Source: an uncultured Prevotellaceae bacterium (GTDB lineage Bacteria > Bacteroidota > Bacteroidia > Bacteroidales > Bacteroidaceae). Taken from it: a stretch of DNA of 6,895 bases. The stretch covers positions 1-6,895 of the forward strand of contig CACYKX010000167.1 in the NCBI GenBank assembly GCA_902775075.1, read 5' to 3'. The translations under genes and the position numbers were made by a program. Positions 1 through 5,935 of the stretch are shown piece by piece; the first letter of the stretch is position 1; every line of letters begins with the position of its first letter. The notes beneath the pieces are model-generated. The model made no database searches. It was not told the origin of the DNA and saw nothing but the letters and a program-made list of their open reading frames with translations.

Positions 1-142
1 TTCGGAAGAATCCCCTATTGATAACGTAACAAATTCAAAGTCGTATGAGTGAGCGATTGAATATAACCCTTCTTTGGATAACCAGTACCGCACTACTGGC
101 CGACCTTGTTTTCGTGGTCCATCTGATGATGGGCTGCATGTG
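1..142. other. Region without a supportable gene at the left edge
   Basis: I see no convincing gene, promoter or repeat here. The frame of the HNH gene has a stop at 50-52, so that gene does not extend to the window edge. A TTG at 74 could start it, but no ribosome-binding sequence supports that codon. If the window is a closed circle, this stretch would be the upstream region of the minus-strand gene at 6580-6882. Confidence 0.4.
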
Positions 143-466
143 ATGAACCCTTTAATTGTTGCCGATATGACAAAGAAACACTCAATCCTGAATAAGACCG
201 CAGGCCATTGTGCATATTGTGGCTGCACCCTCAATGTCAACAACATGACCCGTGACCATGTTGTGGCTAAGTCTCGTGGCGGTACCAGTGAACTCGACAA
301 CCTACTGCCAGCTTGCCGAGCGTGCAATCTTCTGAAGGGGGATGATTCGTTGGACTCTTTCCGGCTTCGGTTCTTCTGGGACACTTTGCATCCGGCAGAT
401 CTCGTCACCTACGACTCCATGGTGAAGGCTATATCTAAGAAGCGGTTCTACTTTGAAACTCGCTGA
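143..466 (+). CDS. Small HNH endonuclease-family protein
   Basis: This is a compact HNH (beta-beta-alpha-metal) nuclease-type protein. Numbered from the longest possible start (TTG at 74), the zinc-knuckle cysteines are C46-A-Y-C49 and C81-R-A-C84. The core is T-R-D61-H62-V-V-A-K-S-R-G-G, followed by N76 and the N85-x-x-K88 that close the fold. D61-H62 would be the metal/catalytic pair; the family cuts or nicks DNA, but its target here is unknown. I place the start at the ATG at 143; an ATG at 167, leaving MTKKHSILNK just before the first CxxC, is equally plausible, and the TTG at 74 is less so. None has a Shine-Dalgarno sequence, which is normal in Bacteroidetes. The stop codon lies inside the left copy of a 26-bp repeat. 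Possible roles are an accessory nuclease, plasmid competition or a degenerate homing endonuclease. The fold is well supported; the role is unknown. Confidence 0.83.
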   Translation: MNPLIVADMTKKHSILNKTAGHCAYCGCTLNVNNMTRDHVVAKSRGGTSELDNLLPACRACNLLKGDDSLDSFRLRFFWDTLHPADLVTYDSMVKAISKKRFYFETR

Positions 467-485
467 GCCGGGCGCAGTCCGCTAT
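460..485 (+). repeat. 26-bp perfect direct repeat, left copy (partner at 6343-6368)
   Basis: These 26 bases are identical to 6343-6368 and diverge at the base on each side. The 3' half is the 13-mer CGCAGTCCGCTAT (473-485), found a third time at 5975-5987. It is GC-rich, and CTGAGCCGGGCGCAG inside it has imperfect dyad symmetry. The repeat starts within the last codons of the HNH gene and covers its stop (464-466), so the gene end itself was probably shaped by the recombination or insertion that duplicated it. Confidence 0.9.
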
Positions 486-491
486 GGCGCA

Positions 492-515
492 GGCAGCTTC
501 CCTGTGGTCGCTGCC
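492..515. terminator. Hairpin between convergent genes, possible weak terminator
   Basis: GGCAGC (492-497) and GCTGCC (510-515) form a perfect 6-bp stem with a 12-nt loop. It lies in the 54-bp gap between the 3' ends of the HNH gene (+) and the 434-codon gene (-). Neither strand has a T-run after it, so termination is inferred from position rather than from a canonical signal. Confidence 0.35.
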
Positions 516-520
516 AAGTA

Positions 521-1825
521 TCACTGGCCTGGTGCCGGTGCTCCCCATTCCAGAATGTTGTAGTTGGCAACATTCCTGATGAACTGCATTATCGTCTTAG
601 CTTGGGCGTACGTCCCTTCTGCGGTATGCTGCTTTAGTGTATTAAACAAATCCCTGAAATCAGCACGGGATGCAAATTTCTCGATATATTCAGGGTTTTT
701 TCCTTCTGTCAGATTCCTTTCGAGGTAAAATGTTCTCGATGCAATAGATTTCAGGTAGGATATCAACTCTGTGTGATTGTTCTGATGAACATTCTTCTGA
801 CGTTCCAGCTCTGACGGGAAAGCGGAATCGGTGGAATGTTCAGCATGAACAAAGTCTTCTGGTGTCAGATTCTCCGGCTCTTCGCCTGGATCCTCCTCGA
901 CGCTGGGCTGCTCTGGTGGAGTAGGGGATGTGTTTTCCTTCTTGCCTTTCTTGGACTTCGCCTTACTCTTCTTAGTGTTTGCCTTACCCTTCTTCTTGGG
1001 GTCAGTGGCCTTCTCTGTGGTGTCGGCGAAGGTGACCTGTCGTGCGTCATCAGGAAGGGTCTGCAGACTGTTGACAAACATTTGGAAAATGGTCATGTAG
1101 TCATCATATCTGGTGATACTCTTCTTCCTCCATGACAGTACCATGTCGGCAACGGTAATGTCATTCGCCAACCTTGCATCAAGGGTGTCGATGCCAGGAG
1201 TAGCCGGGAATGACTCAATAAACTCAAATGCGTCACGGATGCGAAGGAAATTCTCTTCCTTGCGCCTGGTCTTCTGTCCCTCAGACTTATTACTATCTGC
1301 AACATTGATGTTGTATTCTGCGTCACGGACAAGGTGCGGCATACTGTCCCACTTGGATCCGCGATGTTGGATGATGGCATCGGCAATCTCTGCGGGTATG
1401 AGCTGTTTCGCATTGTACCGTACCAGATACCATTCAAGGTGTCTGTTGGTGCATGGCTCATTGACACCCTTGGATTGAAGTATCTGCGTAACAGTGTCAC
1501 GAAGATATGTGGGCTTGACTGGAATAGATACGGCACTAAGCTGTCTGTGTAACTGCGCCGACCATACCTGCAGCATGTTGTCAACCTTCTGCTGTTCCTC
1601 TCGTGTCATTGGTACAGAAGGTTTGAACTCGGCAATCTTCTGTATCAGCGACTCAATACGTTTCTTACATGTTGCAGCCTTCTTGGTGATTATGCCACCA
1701 GATGCCGAAACAGAGTTGTACACCTCACTGACACTCATTGCGGCGATGTCGCTAAGGTGTTGTGTATTGTATGCCTTAACCTTATTGTTACAAGGTACTC
1801 TCATCTTATTGTTACCCTCACTCAT
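521..1825 (-). CDS. 434-aa protein of unknown function; candidate replication initiator by position
   Basis: I do not recognise a family. Residues 1-265 look like a helical, charged domain containing W88, an aromatic helix around HLEWYLVRY (129-137), and charged helices around 180-206 and 225-255. Residues 276-296 are a strongly basic Lys/Ser/Ala linker, typical of nucleic-acid contact or a flexible tether. Residues 300-325 are Pro/Glu-rich. Residues 335-434 form a second helical domain ending in LEWGAPAPGQ. There is no signal peptide or membrane segment. The start at 1825 follows an A/T-rich leader about 20 nt downstream of a TACCTTTG promoter element; Met8 is an alternative start. The gene reads away from an AT-rich tract and a 3 x 23-bp repeat array, the arrangement usual for a Rep gene beside an iteron origin. 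That is positional inference only: no winged-helix Rep_3, RepA or rolling-circle motif is visible. It could instead be a maintenance protein or an accessory-cargo gene. Confidence 0.85.
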   Translation of the reverse strand: MSEGNNKMRVPCNNKVKAYNTQHLSDIAAMSVSEVYNSVSASGGIITKKAATCKKRIESLIQKIAEFKPSVPMTREEQQKVDNMLQVWSAQLHRQLSAVSIPVKPTYLRDTVTQILQSKGVNEPCTNRHLEWYLVRYNAKQLIPAEIADAIIQHRGSKWDSMPHLVRDAEYNINVADSNKSEGQKTRRKEENFLRIRDAFEFIESFPATPGIDTLDARLANDITVADMVLSWRKKSITRYDDYMTIFQMFVNSLQTLPDDARQVTFADTTEKATDPKKKGKANTKKSKAKSKKGKKENTSPTPPEQPSVEEDPGEEPENLTPEDFVHAEHSTDSAFPSELERQKNVHQNNHTELISYLKSIASRTFYLERNLTEGKNPEYIEKFASRADFRDLFNTLKQHTAEGTYAQAKTIMQFIRNVANYNILEWGAPAPGQ

Positions 1826-1850
1826 AATATTATGCGATTATATTTGGCGA

Positions 1851-1858
1851 CAAAGGTA
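1851..1858 (-). promoter_or_regulatory. Bacteroides-type -7 promoter element (TACCTTTG) for the 434-codon gene
   Basis: Read on the minus strand this is TACCTTTG, a perfect match to the Bacteroidetes sigma-ABfr -7 consensus TAnnTTTG. It lies 26 bp before the ATG at 1825, implying a leader of about 20 nt. The -33 region falls in the A/T tract and shows no strong TTTG. Promoter melting and origin unwinding would share that tract. Confidence 0.75.
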
Positions 1859-1859
1859 C

Positions 1860-1910
1860 TAATAATATATTATATATATGTAACTATATAATAATATTTA
1901 TATCTATTTA
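1860..1910. other. AT-rich tract, candidate DNA unwinding element
   Basis: In these 51 bases only three are G or C (1880, 1884, 1904). The tract lies between the repeat array at 1948-2016 and the start of the divergent 434-codon gene. Iteron-type theta origins commonly place an unwinding element like this beside the iterons. It also overlaps the upstream part of the leftward promoter. Confidence 0.5.
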
Positions 1911-1918
1911 ACGTAGAA

Positions 1919-1957
1919 AGTAAGTGTGACGCTTTCGCTCTTACTTCTGCGGAAGTA
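1919..1957. other. Two overlapping, mutually exclusive hairpins
   Basis: Hairpin 1 (1919-1945) pairs AGTAAG with CTTACT, then after one mismatch GTGA with TCGC (one G:T pair), around a 5-nt loop. Hairpin 2 (1942-1957) pairs TACTTC with GAAGTA around TGCG. They share 1942-1945, so both cannot form in one strand at once. They lie between the AT-rich tract and the 23-bp repeats. They could be part of an origin, an oriT, or a binding site. Confidence 0.5.
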
Positions 1958-2016
1958 CAACAAGAAGAAGTGCGGAGGTATTCCGCGAAATAGTGCGGAG
2001 GTATTCAGAAAACTTA
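1948..2016 (+). repeat. Three-copy direct-repeat array, 23-bp period (candidate iterons)
   Basis: Units start at 1948, 1971 and 1994, exactly 23 bp apart. Units 2 and 3 share AGTGCGGAGGTATTC perfectly (1969-1983 and 1992-2006); unit 1 has the related TGCGGAAGTA. The array is within 60 bp of a 51-bp AT-rich tract and upstream of the divergent 434-codon gene, as expected of Rep-binding iterons. Unit 2 also contains a small dyad, GCGGA/TCCGC. Other readings are an operator for the 434-aa protein or part of oriT. Confidence 0.65.
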
Positions 2017-2058
2017 TGCACCGAATCAAGAATACATTGTGTGACGTCTAAACACATC

Positions 2059-2075
2059 CGTATGTTACACATACG
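2059..2075. promoter_or_regulatory. 7-bp perfect inverted repeat upstream of the mob operon
   Basis: CGTATGT (2059-2065) and ACATACG (2069-2075) form a perfect dyad with a 3-nt centre. It lies about 55 bp upstream of the likely -7 element of the mob operon. Such a site could be an operator or relaxosome site bound by the ribbon-helix-helix protein encoded at 2294, or the inverted repeat of an oriT. No nick site can be proven. Confidence 0.45.
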
Positions 2076-2128
2076 TTAATAATACATAAATCTACGGGCA
2101 GTTCCGAACGTCATTCAAAGAAAATCCG

Positions 2129-2136
2129 TAACTTTG
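2129..2136 (+). promoter_or_regulatory. Bacteroides-type -7 element (TAACTTTG) for the mob operon
   Basis: TAACTTTG is a perfect match to the Bacteroidetes -7 consensus TAnnTTTG. The expected -33 position (around 2101-2110) shows only a weak TTCC-like sequence. Transcription would start near 2141-2144, leaving a leader of roughly 150 nt before the first mob gene. Confidence 0.7.
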
Positions 2137-2140
2137 CCCA

Positions 2141-2159
2141 AGCATCCTGAATGGATGTT
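2141..2159 (+). other. Hairpin at the expected 5' end of the mob transcript, with an ATCCTG core
   Basis: CATCC (2143-2147) and GGATG (2153-2157) pair around TGAAT; two outer pairs (one G:T) extend the stem to 7. The hairpin begins within a few bases of the inferred transcription start, so it could protect the mRNA 5' end. Its CATCCTG resembles the nick-site core of MOBP plasmids (YATCCTG, cut after G, then a pyrimidine), but the next base here is A, so the match is incomplete. Confidence 0.4.
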
Positions 2160-2162
2160 ATT

Positions 2163-2228
2163 GCCAGCAGTAAGAGTATCCGACAAAATCCGCCTAAAAC
2201 GGCTCCTTTGTCTGAACTCTGTGCTGGC
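2163..2228 (+). promoter_or_regulatory. Long stem-loop in the mob operon leader
   Basis: GCCAGCA (2163-2169) pairs with TGCTGGC (2222-2228). Inside, AGAGT (2173-2177) pairs with ACTCT (2216-2220), and TCCGAC (2179-2184) with GTCTGA (2210-2215) apart from one mismatch. The 25-nt apical region can form a small GCC/GGC stem. This makes a 66-nt structured element in an untranslated leader. It could be an RNA regulatory element or the folded strand of an oriT. No known riboswitch is recognised. Confidence 0.5.
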
Positions 2229-2293
2229 CTGTTCGAGGGGTCTCACAGGGCAGTCTAATTGCTCGCAGGCTCACAATTATTTGTTTAATACCG

Positions 2294-3271
2294 ATGCCGA
2301 TGGATAACAATAGTAAATATACATTTAACGGTTCCGAAACCCTTGACAAGGTTCGTGAGGGCTTCGGATTCTGTGAGGTCTGGACGGATGATAAAGGACA
2401 AAAACTTTTTGTTCCTGTCACCGTCGGCGAAGTCCGTGTAACCATTGGTGATCTCCAGCCTGGCGACGATACAAATAAACCACTCCTTCATCATCTGGTT
2501 GCGGCGTGTTGGAGTGAAGCGGCAGGCGATTATAGTCTTGAATACAACATCACCAAAAAGGAATACCTTGATTTTATCAATACGCACAAAAAGGATGAAG
2601 GCCGCCTGAAACTCCTTTTGAAGTACACCAAGAAGGAACTGCAAATAAGGAAAAGGGCAAAAGGTAAACATATCGATGTCCGCATGAGTGATGAACTCTA
2701 CGATCAGATATGCCGGGATGCTGATGCCTGTAAACTCAAGCCGTCGGTTTATCTCCGTCAGCTTGCCGAGAAGAAGCGTCCGAGGAAAGCTCTTTCTGAG
2801 GAAGAGTTTTCCGTGATGCAGGATTTTGTCACCGTCTATCATAACTACGAAAACTTCTTCAATGCCACAAAGGGTGTCATGAAGGGTATGACTCCGCAGC
2901 AGAAACTTGAATATATCATTGAGGGTAATGCTTACCGATGGTGGCGTAAGTTCCTGATTGAGGGCCTGCCTATCATGAAGCGGATGATCGATGGCCAGCG
3001 AATGTATTCCAATAGTGTCTGGAAGGATGCACAAGGCAAGCAGCTTCCAAAATATGACCGTGAAGTAATTGCTCTCGTTCCTCATGGCACAGATGAATAC
3101 AAGGTTGTGTTTGCCCACCGTCCGAACCCTAAAGGATGGACAGGACGAAATGTTGATATTGGCGAAATAACACATCATACTCCACAATTATATGATGGGG
3201 GATGGAACCAGCCAGATGTTGTTTATTGGCTCGACGTGAATATACCGAAACAAGAAAAAAAGGAGGCATGA
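2294..3271 (+). CDS. MobC-like ribbon-helix-helix mobilization protein with a C-terminal DUF551-like domain
   Basis: First gene of the mob operon. Residues 125-161 (KHIDVRMSDELYDQI, then LKPSVYLRQLAEKK) are a ribbon-helix-helix DNA-binding motif as in MobC-type relaxosome proteins, which bind oriT and help the relaxase nick. The following helix (FVTVYHNYENFFNATKG, about 178-194) also fits that class. Residues about 250-318 (REVIALVPHG, VVFAHRPNP, GGWNQPDVVYWLDVNIPK) resemble the DUF551 family. The first 115 residues match nothing I know. At 325 aa it is much longer than typical MobC proteins (roughly 100-150 aa). Start codons at 2294 and 2300 are both possible; there is no Shine-Dalgarno, only A/T-rich sequence. 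The stop is 1 nt before the relaxase ATG, so the two are translationally linked. The mobilization role is well supported; the role of the extra domains is unknown. Confidence 0.88.
   Translation: MPMDNNSKYTFNGSETLDKVREGFGFCEVWTDDKGQKLFVPVTVGEVRVTIGDLQPGDDTNKPLLHHLVAACWSEAAGDYSLEYNITKKEYLDFINTHKKDEGRLKLLLKYTKKELQIRKRAKGKHIDVRMSDELYDQICRDADACKLKPSVYLRQLAEKKRPRKALSEEEFSVMQDFVTVYHNYENFFNATKGVMKGMTPQQKLEYIIEGNAYRWWRKFLIEGLPIMKRMIDGQRMYSNSVWKDAQGKQLPKYDREVIALVPHGTDEYKVVFAHRPNPKGWTGRNVDIGEITHHTPQLYDGGWNQPDVVYWLDVNIPKQEKKEA
2558..2580 (+). repeat. Solitary iteron-like sequence inside the MobC-like gene
   Basis: AAGGAATACCTTGATTTT (2558-2575) matches the third unit of the 21-bp array (6419-6436) at 17 of 18 positions; TCAA then follows in both, after one extra A here. 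It encodes the KKEYLDFIN part of the protein, so coding constraint may explain it. The match is too long for easy chance but rests on one hit. Confidence 0.35.
3261..3266 (+). promoter_or_regulatory. Strong Shine-Dalgarno of the relaxase gene
   Basis: AGGAGG lies 6 nt before the ATG at 3273 and inside the 3' end of the preceding gene. It fixes the relaxase start. A full AGGAGG is uncommon in Bacteroidetes, where most genes lack it. Confidence 0.8.
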
Positions 3272-3272
3272 C

Positions 3273-4847
3273 ATGATTATAAGTTTAACTTCAACAGCAG
3301 GAGGCGCAAGCTCCATCGGTTATGGCCTTACGAAGAAGCGCGACATCAAACAGGCTGATAATATTCTCGCTAAACAAAACGAGAATGTTCTTTTCGTTCG
3401 TGCAGATCATCTTAAAGTCAACAGTGTCCTCGATACGCCGATGCCGTCTGACATCTACCGCCAGATGCAGTTACGGCAACAGGTTGCCGGCATGAAGCGC
3501 AAGGACAAATTCTTCAACATCAAGATATGCCCTTCGAAAGAGGACTGGAAAGCCCTGCTTGGTTTTGAGCCGGTGCCGGGGAAGCTGACCGATGAACAGA
3601 AGGCTAAGGTTCTGGAGGTGGCAAACAAGCTTATCGATGCTTCTATCGAAAAACTTGATACCACTGATCATCACGGCTACCGTCACAACAAGAAAGGCGA
3701 AAAGTATTCCTGTATCACTGGTAAGCACACCAACTTAGCTGACAGTCAGGCCGTTTGGTCTGTGCATTTTGATACTGATGATATCCATATTCACGGTACC
3801 GCCAATATGGTGACTGAACATAATGAAATACAGGAAGCCAATATGTGTATAGATAGGGGATTTGTGGCCGGTGACAAGGTGGCTGAAAAGTTCGGTTTAA
3901 AGAAATTGTCCGAGTACGACAACCAGCGTAAGGAGCGCATTCATTCCGACGGTATCTCAGTCCTGAAGAATATGAAGGAGTTCAACCTCCAGACTTACTT
4001 TGCCGAAATGATGGCGAAGGGATGGATAATAGATCCTAATACACCAGACAGCAAAGGTGTTATACATGGCTACTCCGTCGGTGAAAAACTCTACCATAAC
4101 GACGGCAGCTTATCCAGTATCATGATGTTCAAGTCCTCGGAACTCGGACACAGCAAGGATCTTACACCGTCGCATCTTTATAAAACCTGGCAGAAACTCC
4201 ATGCTAACGAACAGCAAGCGGAAGCACCCCGTGAAACACGTCGTGCTGAAAAGCCGAAACAGCGGACTGCGCCCGTTGTACCTATCCAGGAGGATAAACC
4301 CGGCAGGTGGAGCGAGGAAGGACGTCGGTTACGGGAAGAGGAACAGCGTAGGCGTGAGGAAGAACGGAAGAAGGCTGAGGAAGCTAAGCGTAAGGAAGCT
4401 GCTGCGCAGCGAACAGAACAGCAGCTGCTTCATGAACAGTCGCCGGAAGAAAAGGAAGCCCGCAATGCTGTCGATAAGTCCATCCAGATACTCAACAAGT
4501 TCTGTGGATGGTCGTATAATGTATTCGGACGGGACGAATATTCAGACCTTCAGGAAGGCATTGTAGGCAAGTGTCTGCTGGGTGGACGTGATACAACCAG
4601 GGAGAATCTGAAGGAAGCCGTTAACGAGCTGATGGGTATGGTAGAGGGAGCAGCAGCACAAATAGAAAAGGCTACTGCCCTGATGGTGGAATTTGTCGCA
4701 GGAATGGCATTGCCGCAGGTAACACCTTCCGGCGGTGGGGGCGGCGGTCCGACTGGCGGCTGGAGAGGCAAAAAGGATGATGACTGGTGGAACGCTTGGA
4801 AGAATGTATTTAAAGCTACACGTTCTCGAGGGCGTGGTGGTCGCTAA
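3273..4847 (+). CDS. Relaxase / mobilization nuclease (MOBP-like)
   Basis: The relaxase nicks one strand at oriT and stays covalently attached to the 5' end for transfer. The diagnostic motif is V-H165-F-D-T-D-D-I-H172-I-H174-G, the metal-binding histidine triad of the HxDxxHxH class (relaxase/mobilization nuclease family). Y17 in SSIGYGL is the best candidate for the catalytic tyrosine, as in other relaxases with it near the N-terminus. Residues 81-92 (FNIKICPSKEDW) precede a charged helix. Residues about 345-390 are a highly charged Arg/Glu/Lys coiled coil. The tail has a Gly-rich stretch (486-492), an acidic-aromatic KDDDWWNAW (501-509) and a basic RGRGGR end. At 524 aa the length is normal. 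It is preceded by AGGAGG and lies 1 nt after the MobC-like gene and 15 nt before the membrane-protein gene, so the three are co-transcribed. MOB class is assigned from motif shape only. Confidence 0.93.
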   Translation: MIISLTSTAGGASSIGYGLTKKRDIKQADNILAKQNENVLFVRADHLKVNSVLDTPMPSDIYRQMQLRQQVAGMKRKDKFFNIKICPSKEDWKALLGFEPVPGKLTDEQKAKVLEVANKLIDASIEKLDTTDHHGYRHNKKGEKYSCITGKHTNLADSQAVWSVHFDTDDIHIHGTANMVTEHNEIQEANMCIDRGFVAGDKVAEKFGLKKLSEYDNQRKERIHSDGISVLKNMKEFNLQTYFAEMMAKGWIIDPNTPDSKGVIHGYSVGEKLYHNDGSLSSIMMFKSSELGHSKDLTPSHLYKTWQKLHANEQQAEAPRETRRAEKPKQRTAPVVPIQEDKPGRWSEEGRRLREEEQRRREEERKKAEEAKRKEAAAQRTEQQLLHEQSPEEKEARNAVDKSIQILNKFCGWSYNVFGRDEYSDLQEGIVGKCLLGGRDTTRENLKEAVNELMGMVEGAAAQIEKATALMVEFVAGMALPQVTPSGGGGGGPTGGWRGKKDDDWWNAWKNVFKATRSRGRGGR

Positions 4848-4851
4848 AAAT

Positions 4852-4857
4852 AGGAGG
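4852..4857 (+). promoter_or_regulatory. Strong Shine-Dalgarno of the third mob gene
   Basis: AGGAGG lies 5 nt before the ATG at 4863 in the 15-nt gap after the relaxase stop. It fixes the start and indicates high translation from the polycistronic mRNA. Confidence 0.8.
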
Positions 4858-4862
4858 TTATT

Positions 4863-5900
4863 ATGGGAAATATATTTGATGACGAACTCGATGAGTATGC
4901 AGAGCAGCAGGTAAACACTCCTACTGTTCAGGCACCGGTACCGACGGCAGCACCTCAGCAGAAAAACGCTGAGCTGGCCGAAATAGAAAAGTCCCTTGAA
5001 GTCTTGAAGGGTATCAAGGAAATTCAGGGTGAAATGCGTAACACCATGGCAGAACTAACTGCCATGACGGAAAAAGCTGAGTCCCTGAACGGTAGACTTA
5101 CCGATGCCGTCAAAAAGGTTAAACCAATATGGGATGATCTACTGAACAGTTTCGTCGGAACAATAGAAATTTCTGATGAAAGCATGGAGAAGTTCAATGA
5201 ACTAATGCTCACGTATGCCAACAAGATTGTAAGCAGATCCTGTGACTTGATAAATAAGGCAGTCACGGAAAATGTTGCTGGTCAGTTTACCGAGGTGGCC
5301 AATCAGCATATAGCGGACTTTGACGAGAAAATGAAGAAGGCTGCAGAGTCCCACAAGACAGCCCTCTCCAACCTCAAAAAAGAATATGAGGATAAAATAA
5401 GCTCCCTTGAAAACAAGCAAGGCAAGCTGCTGAAACAGGCCATAGAGGAAAAGAACCGTGTCCTCATGCCTACTTCTTCATTTTGGACTATAATCTGTAT
5501 ATTCGGGATAATCATCTTGTTTGGTTTTGCGAGCTGGTTTAAATTCTGGAAAACACCAGGCAATGATGAAACTATGACGTACATGGTGGCAGCTTTGTTT
5601 GCCGAAATTATCTATATCTGCACAATGGTATATAATCATTATGCCTACAAGGAAAAGCAGAATCAGGAAACCGACAAGAAAGACGATGAGAACAAACAAA
5701 GAATATATAGTATGTCTCTGTCAGAAGCTGTATATATCATCTTCCTGACTCTGGCATCCTTGGTATATTTCGTGTGGGCACAACTGGATATCAGCAGTAG
5801 CCCGAAACTACTCATATACCTCCTTCCGGTGTCTTTGGCTTCTAACTTCCTTTGGCTGGTTATTCGTGGGCTGTTGTATGGGATATTCCAGAAGGAATGA
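4863..5900 (+). CDS. Coiled-coil membrane protein with four predicted transmembrane segments, mob operon third gene
   Basis: I do not recognise a named family. The N-terminus is acidic (FDDELDEY), then Pro/Ala/Gln-rich (18-33). Residues 36-90 and 145-200 are long amphipathic, charged helices likely to form coiled coils. Four hydrophobic segments follow at about 207-227, 239-259, 286-306 and 315-340. A Lys/Asp/Glu/Gln-rich loop (262-280) separates the second and third segments, and there is no signal peptide. With an even number of segments, the large N-terminal part and the short C-terminal FQKE should lie on the same side, probably the cytoplasm. The gene follows the relaxase by 15 nt with its own AGGAGG and ends 35 nt before the operon terminator, so it probably takes part in mobilization. 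It could anchor the relaxosome at the membrane, link it to a helper coupling protein, or act in entry exclusion; the sequence does not decide between these. Confidence 0.87.
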   Translation: MGNIFDDELDEYAEQQVNTPTVQAPVPTAAPQQKNAELAEIEKSLEVLKGIKEIQGEMRNTMAELTAMTEKAESLNGRLTDAVKKVKPIWDDLLNSFVGTIEISDESMEKFNELMLTYANKIVSRSCDLINKAVTENVAGQFTEVANQHIADFDEKMKKAAESHKTALSNLKKEYEDKISSLENKQGKLLKQAIEEKNRVLMPTSSFWTIICIFGIIILFGFASWFKFWKTPGNDETMTYMVAALFAEIIYICTMVYNHYAYKEKQNQETDKKDDENKQRIYSMSLSEAVYIIFLTLASLVYFVWAQLDISSSPKLLIYLLPVSLASNFLWLVIRGLLYGIFQKE

Positions 5901-5935
5901 AATACTGTGTGCCAGGAATGTATGTTTGGCGACGT

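Noticed and set aside
836..1862. Several 70-163 codon frames on both strands inside the 434-codon gene
   Set aside because: They overlap a longer frame with a promoter and leader; their translations are low-complexity or Arg/Leu-rich shadows of Lys-rich and charged coding sequence.
2285..3187. 300-codon open frame on the minus strand opposite the MobC-like gene
   Set aside because: The plus-strand frame has recognisable RHH and DUF551-like domains and operon spacing; the antisense frame has no recognisable domain and no promoter element, so it is a shadow.
4730..4760. G-rich tract in the relaxase gene as a phase-variable repeat
   Set aside because: The glycine codons are mixed GGC/GGT/GGG, not a homopolymer or uniform tandem repeat prone to slippage.
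1844..5933. TTTGGCGAC shared between the 434-gene leader (1844-1852) and the region after the mob operon (5925-5933)
   Set aside because: Many 9-bp matches are expected by chance in a window of this size.
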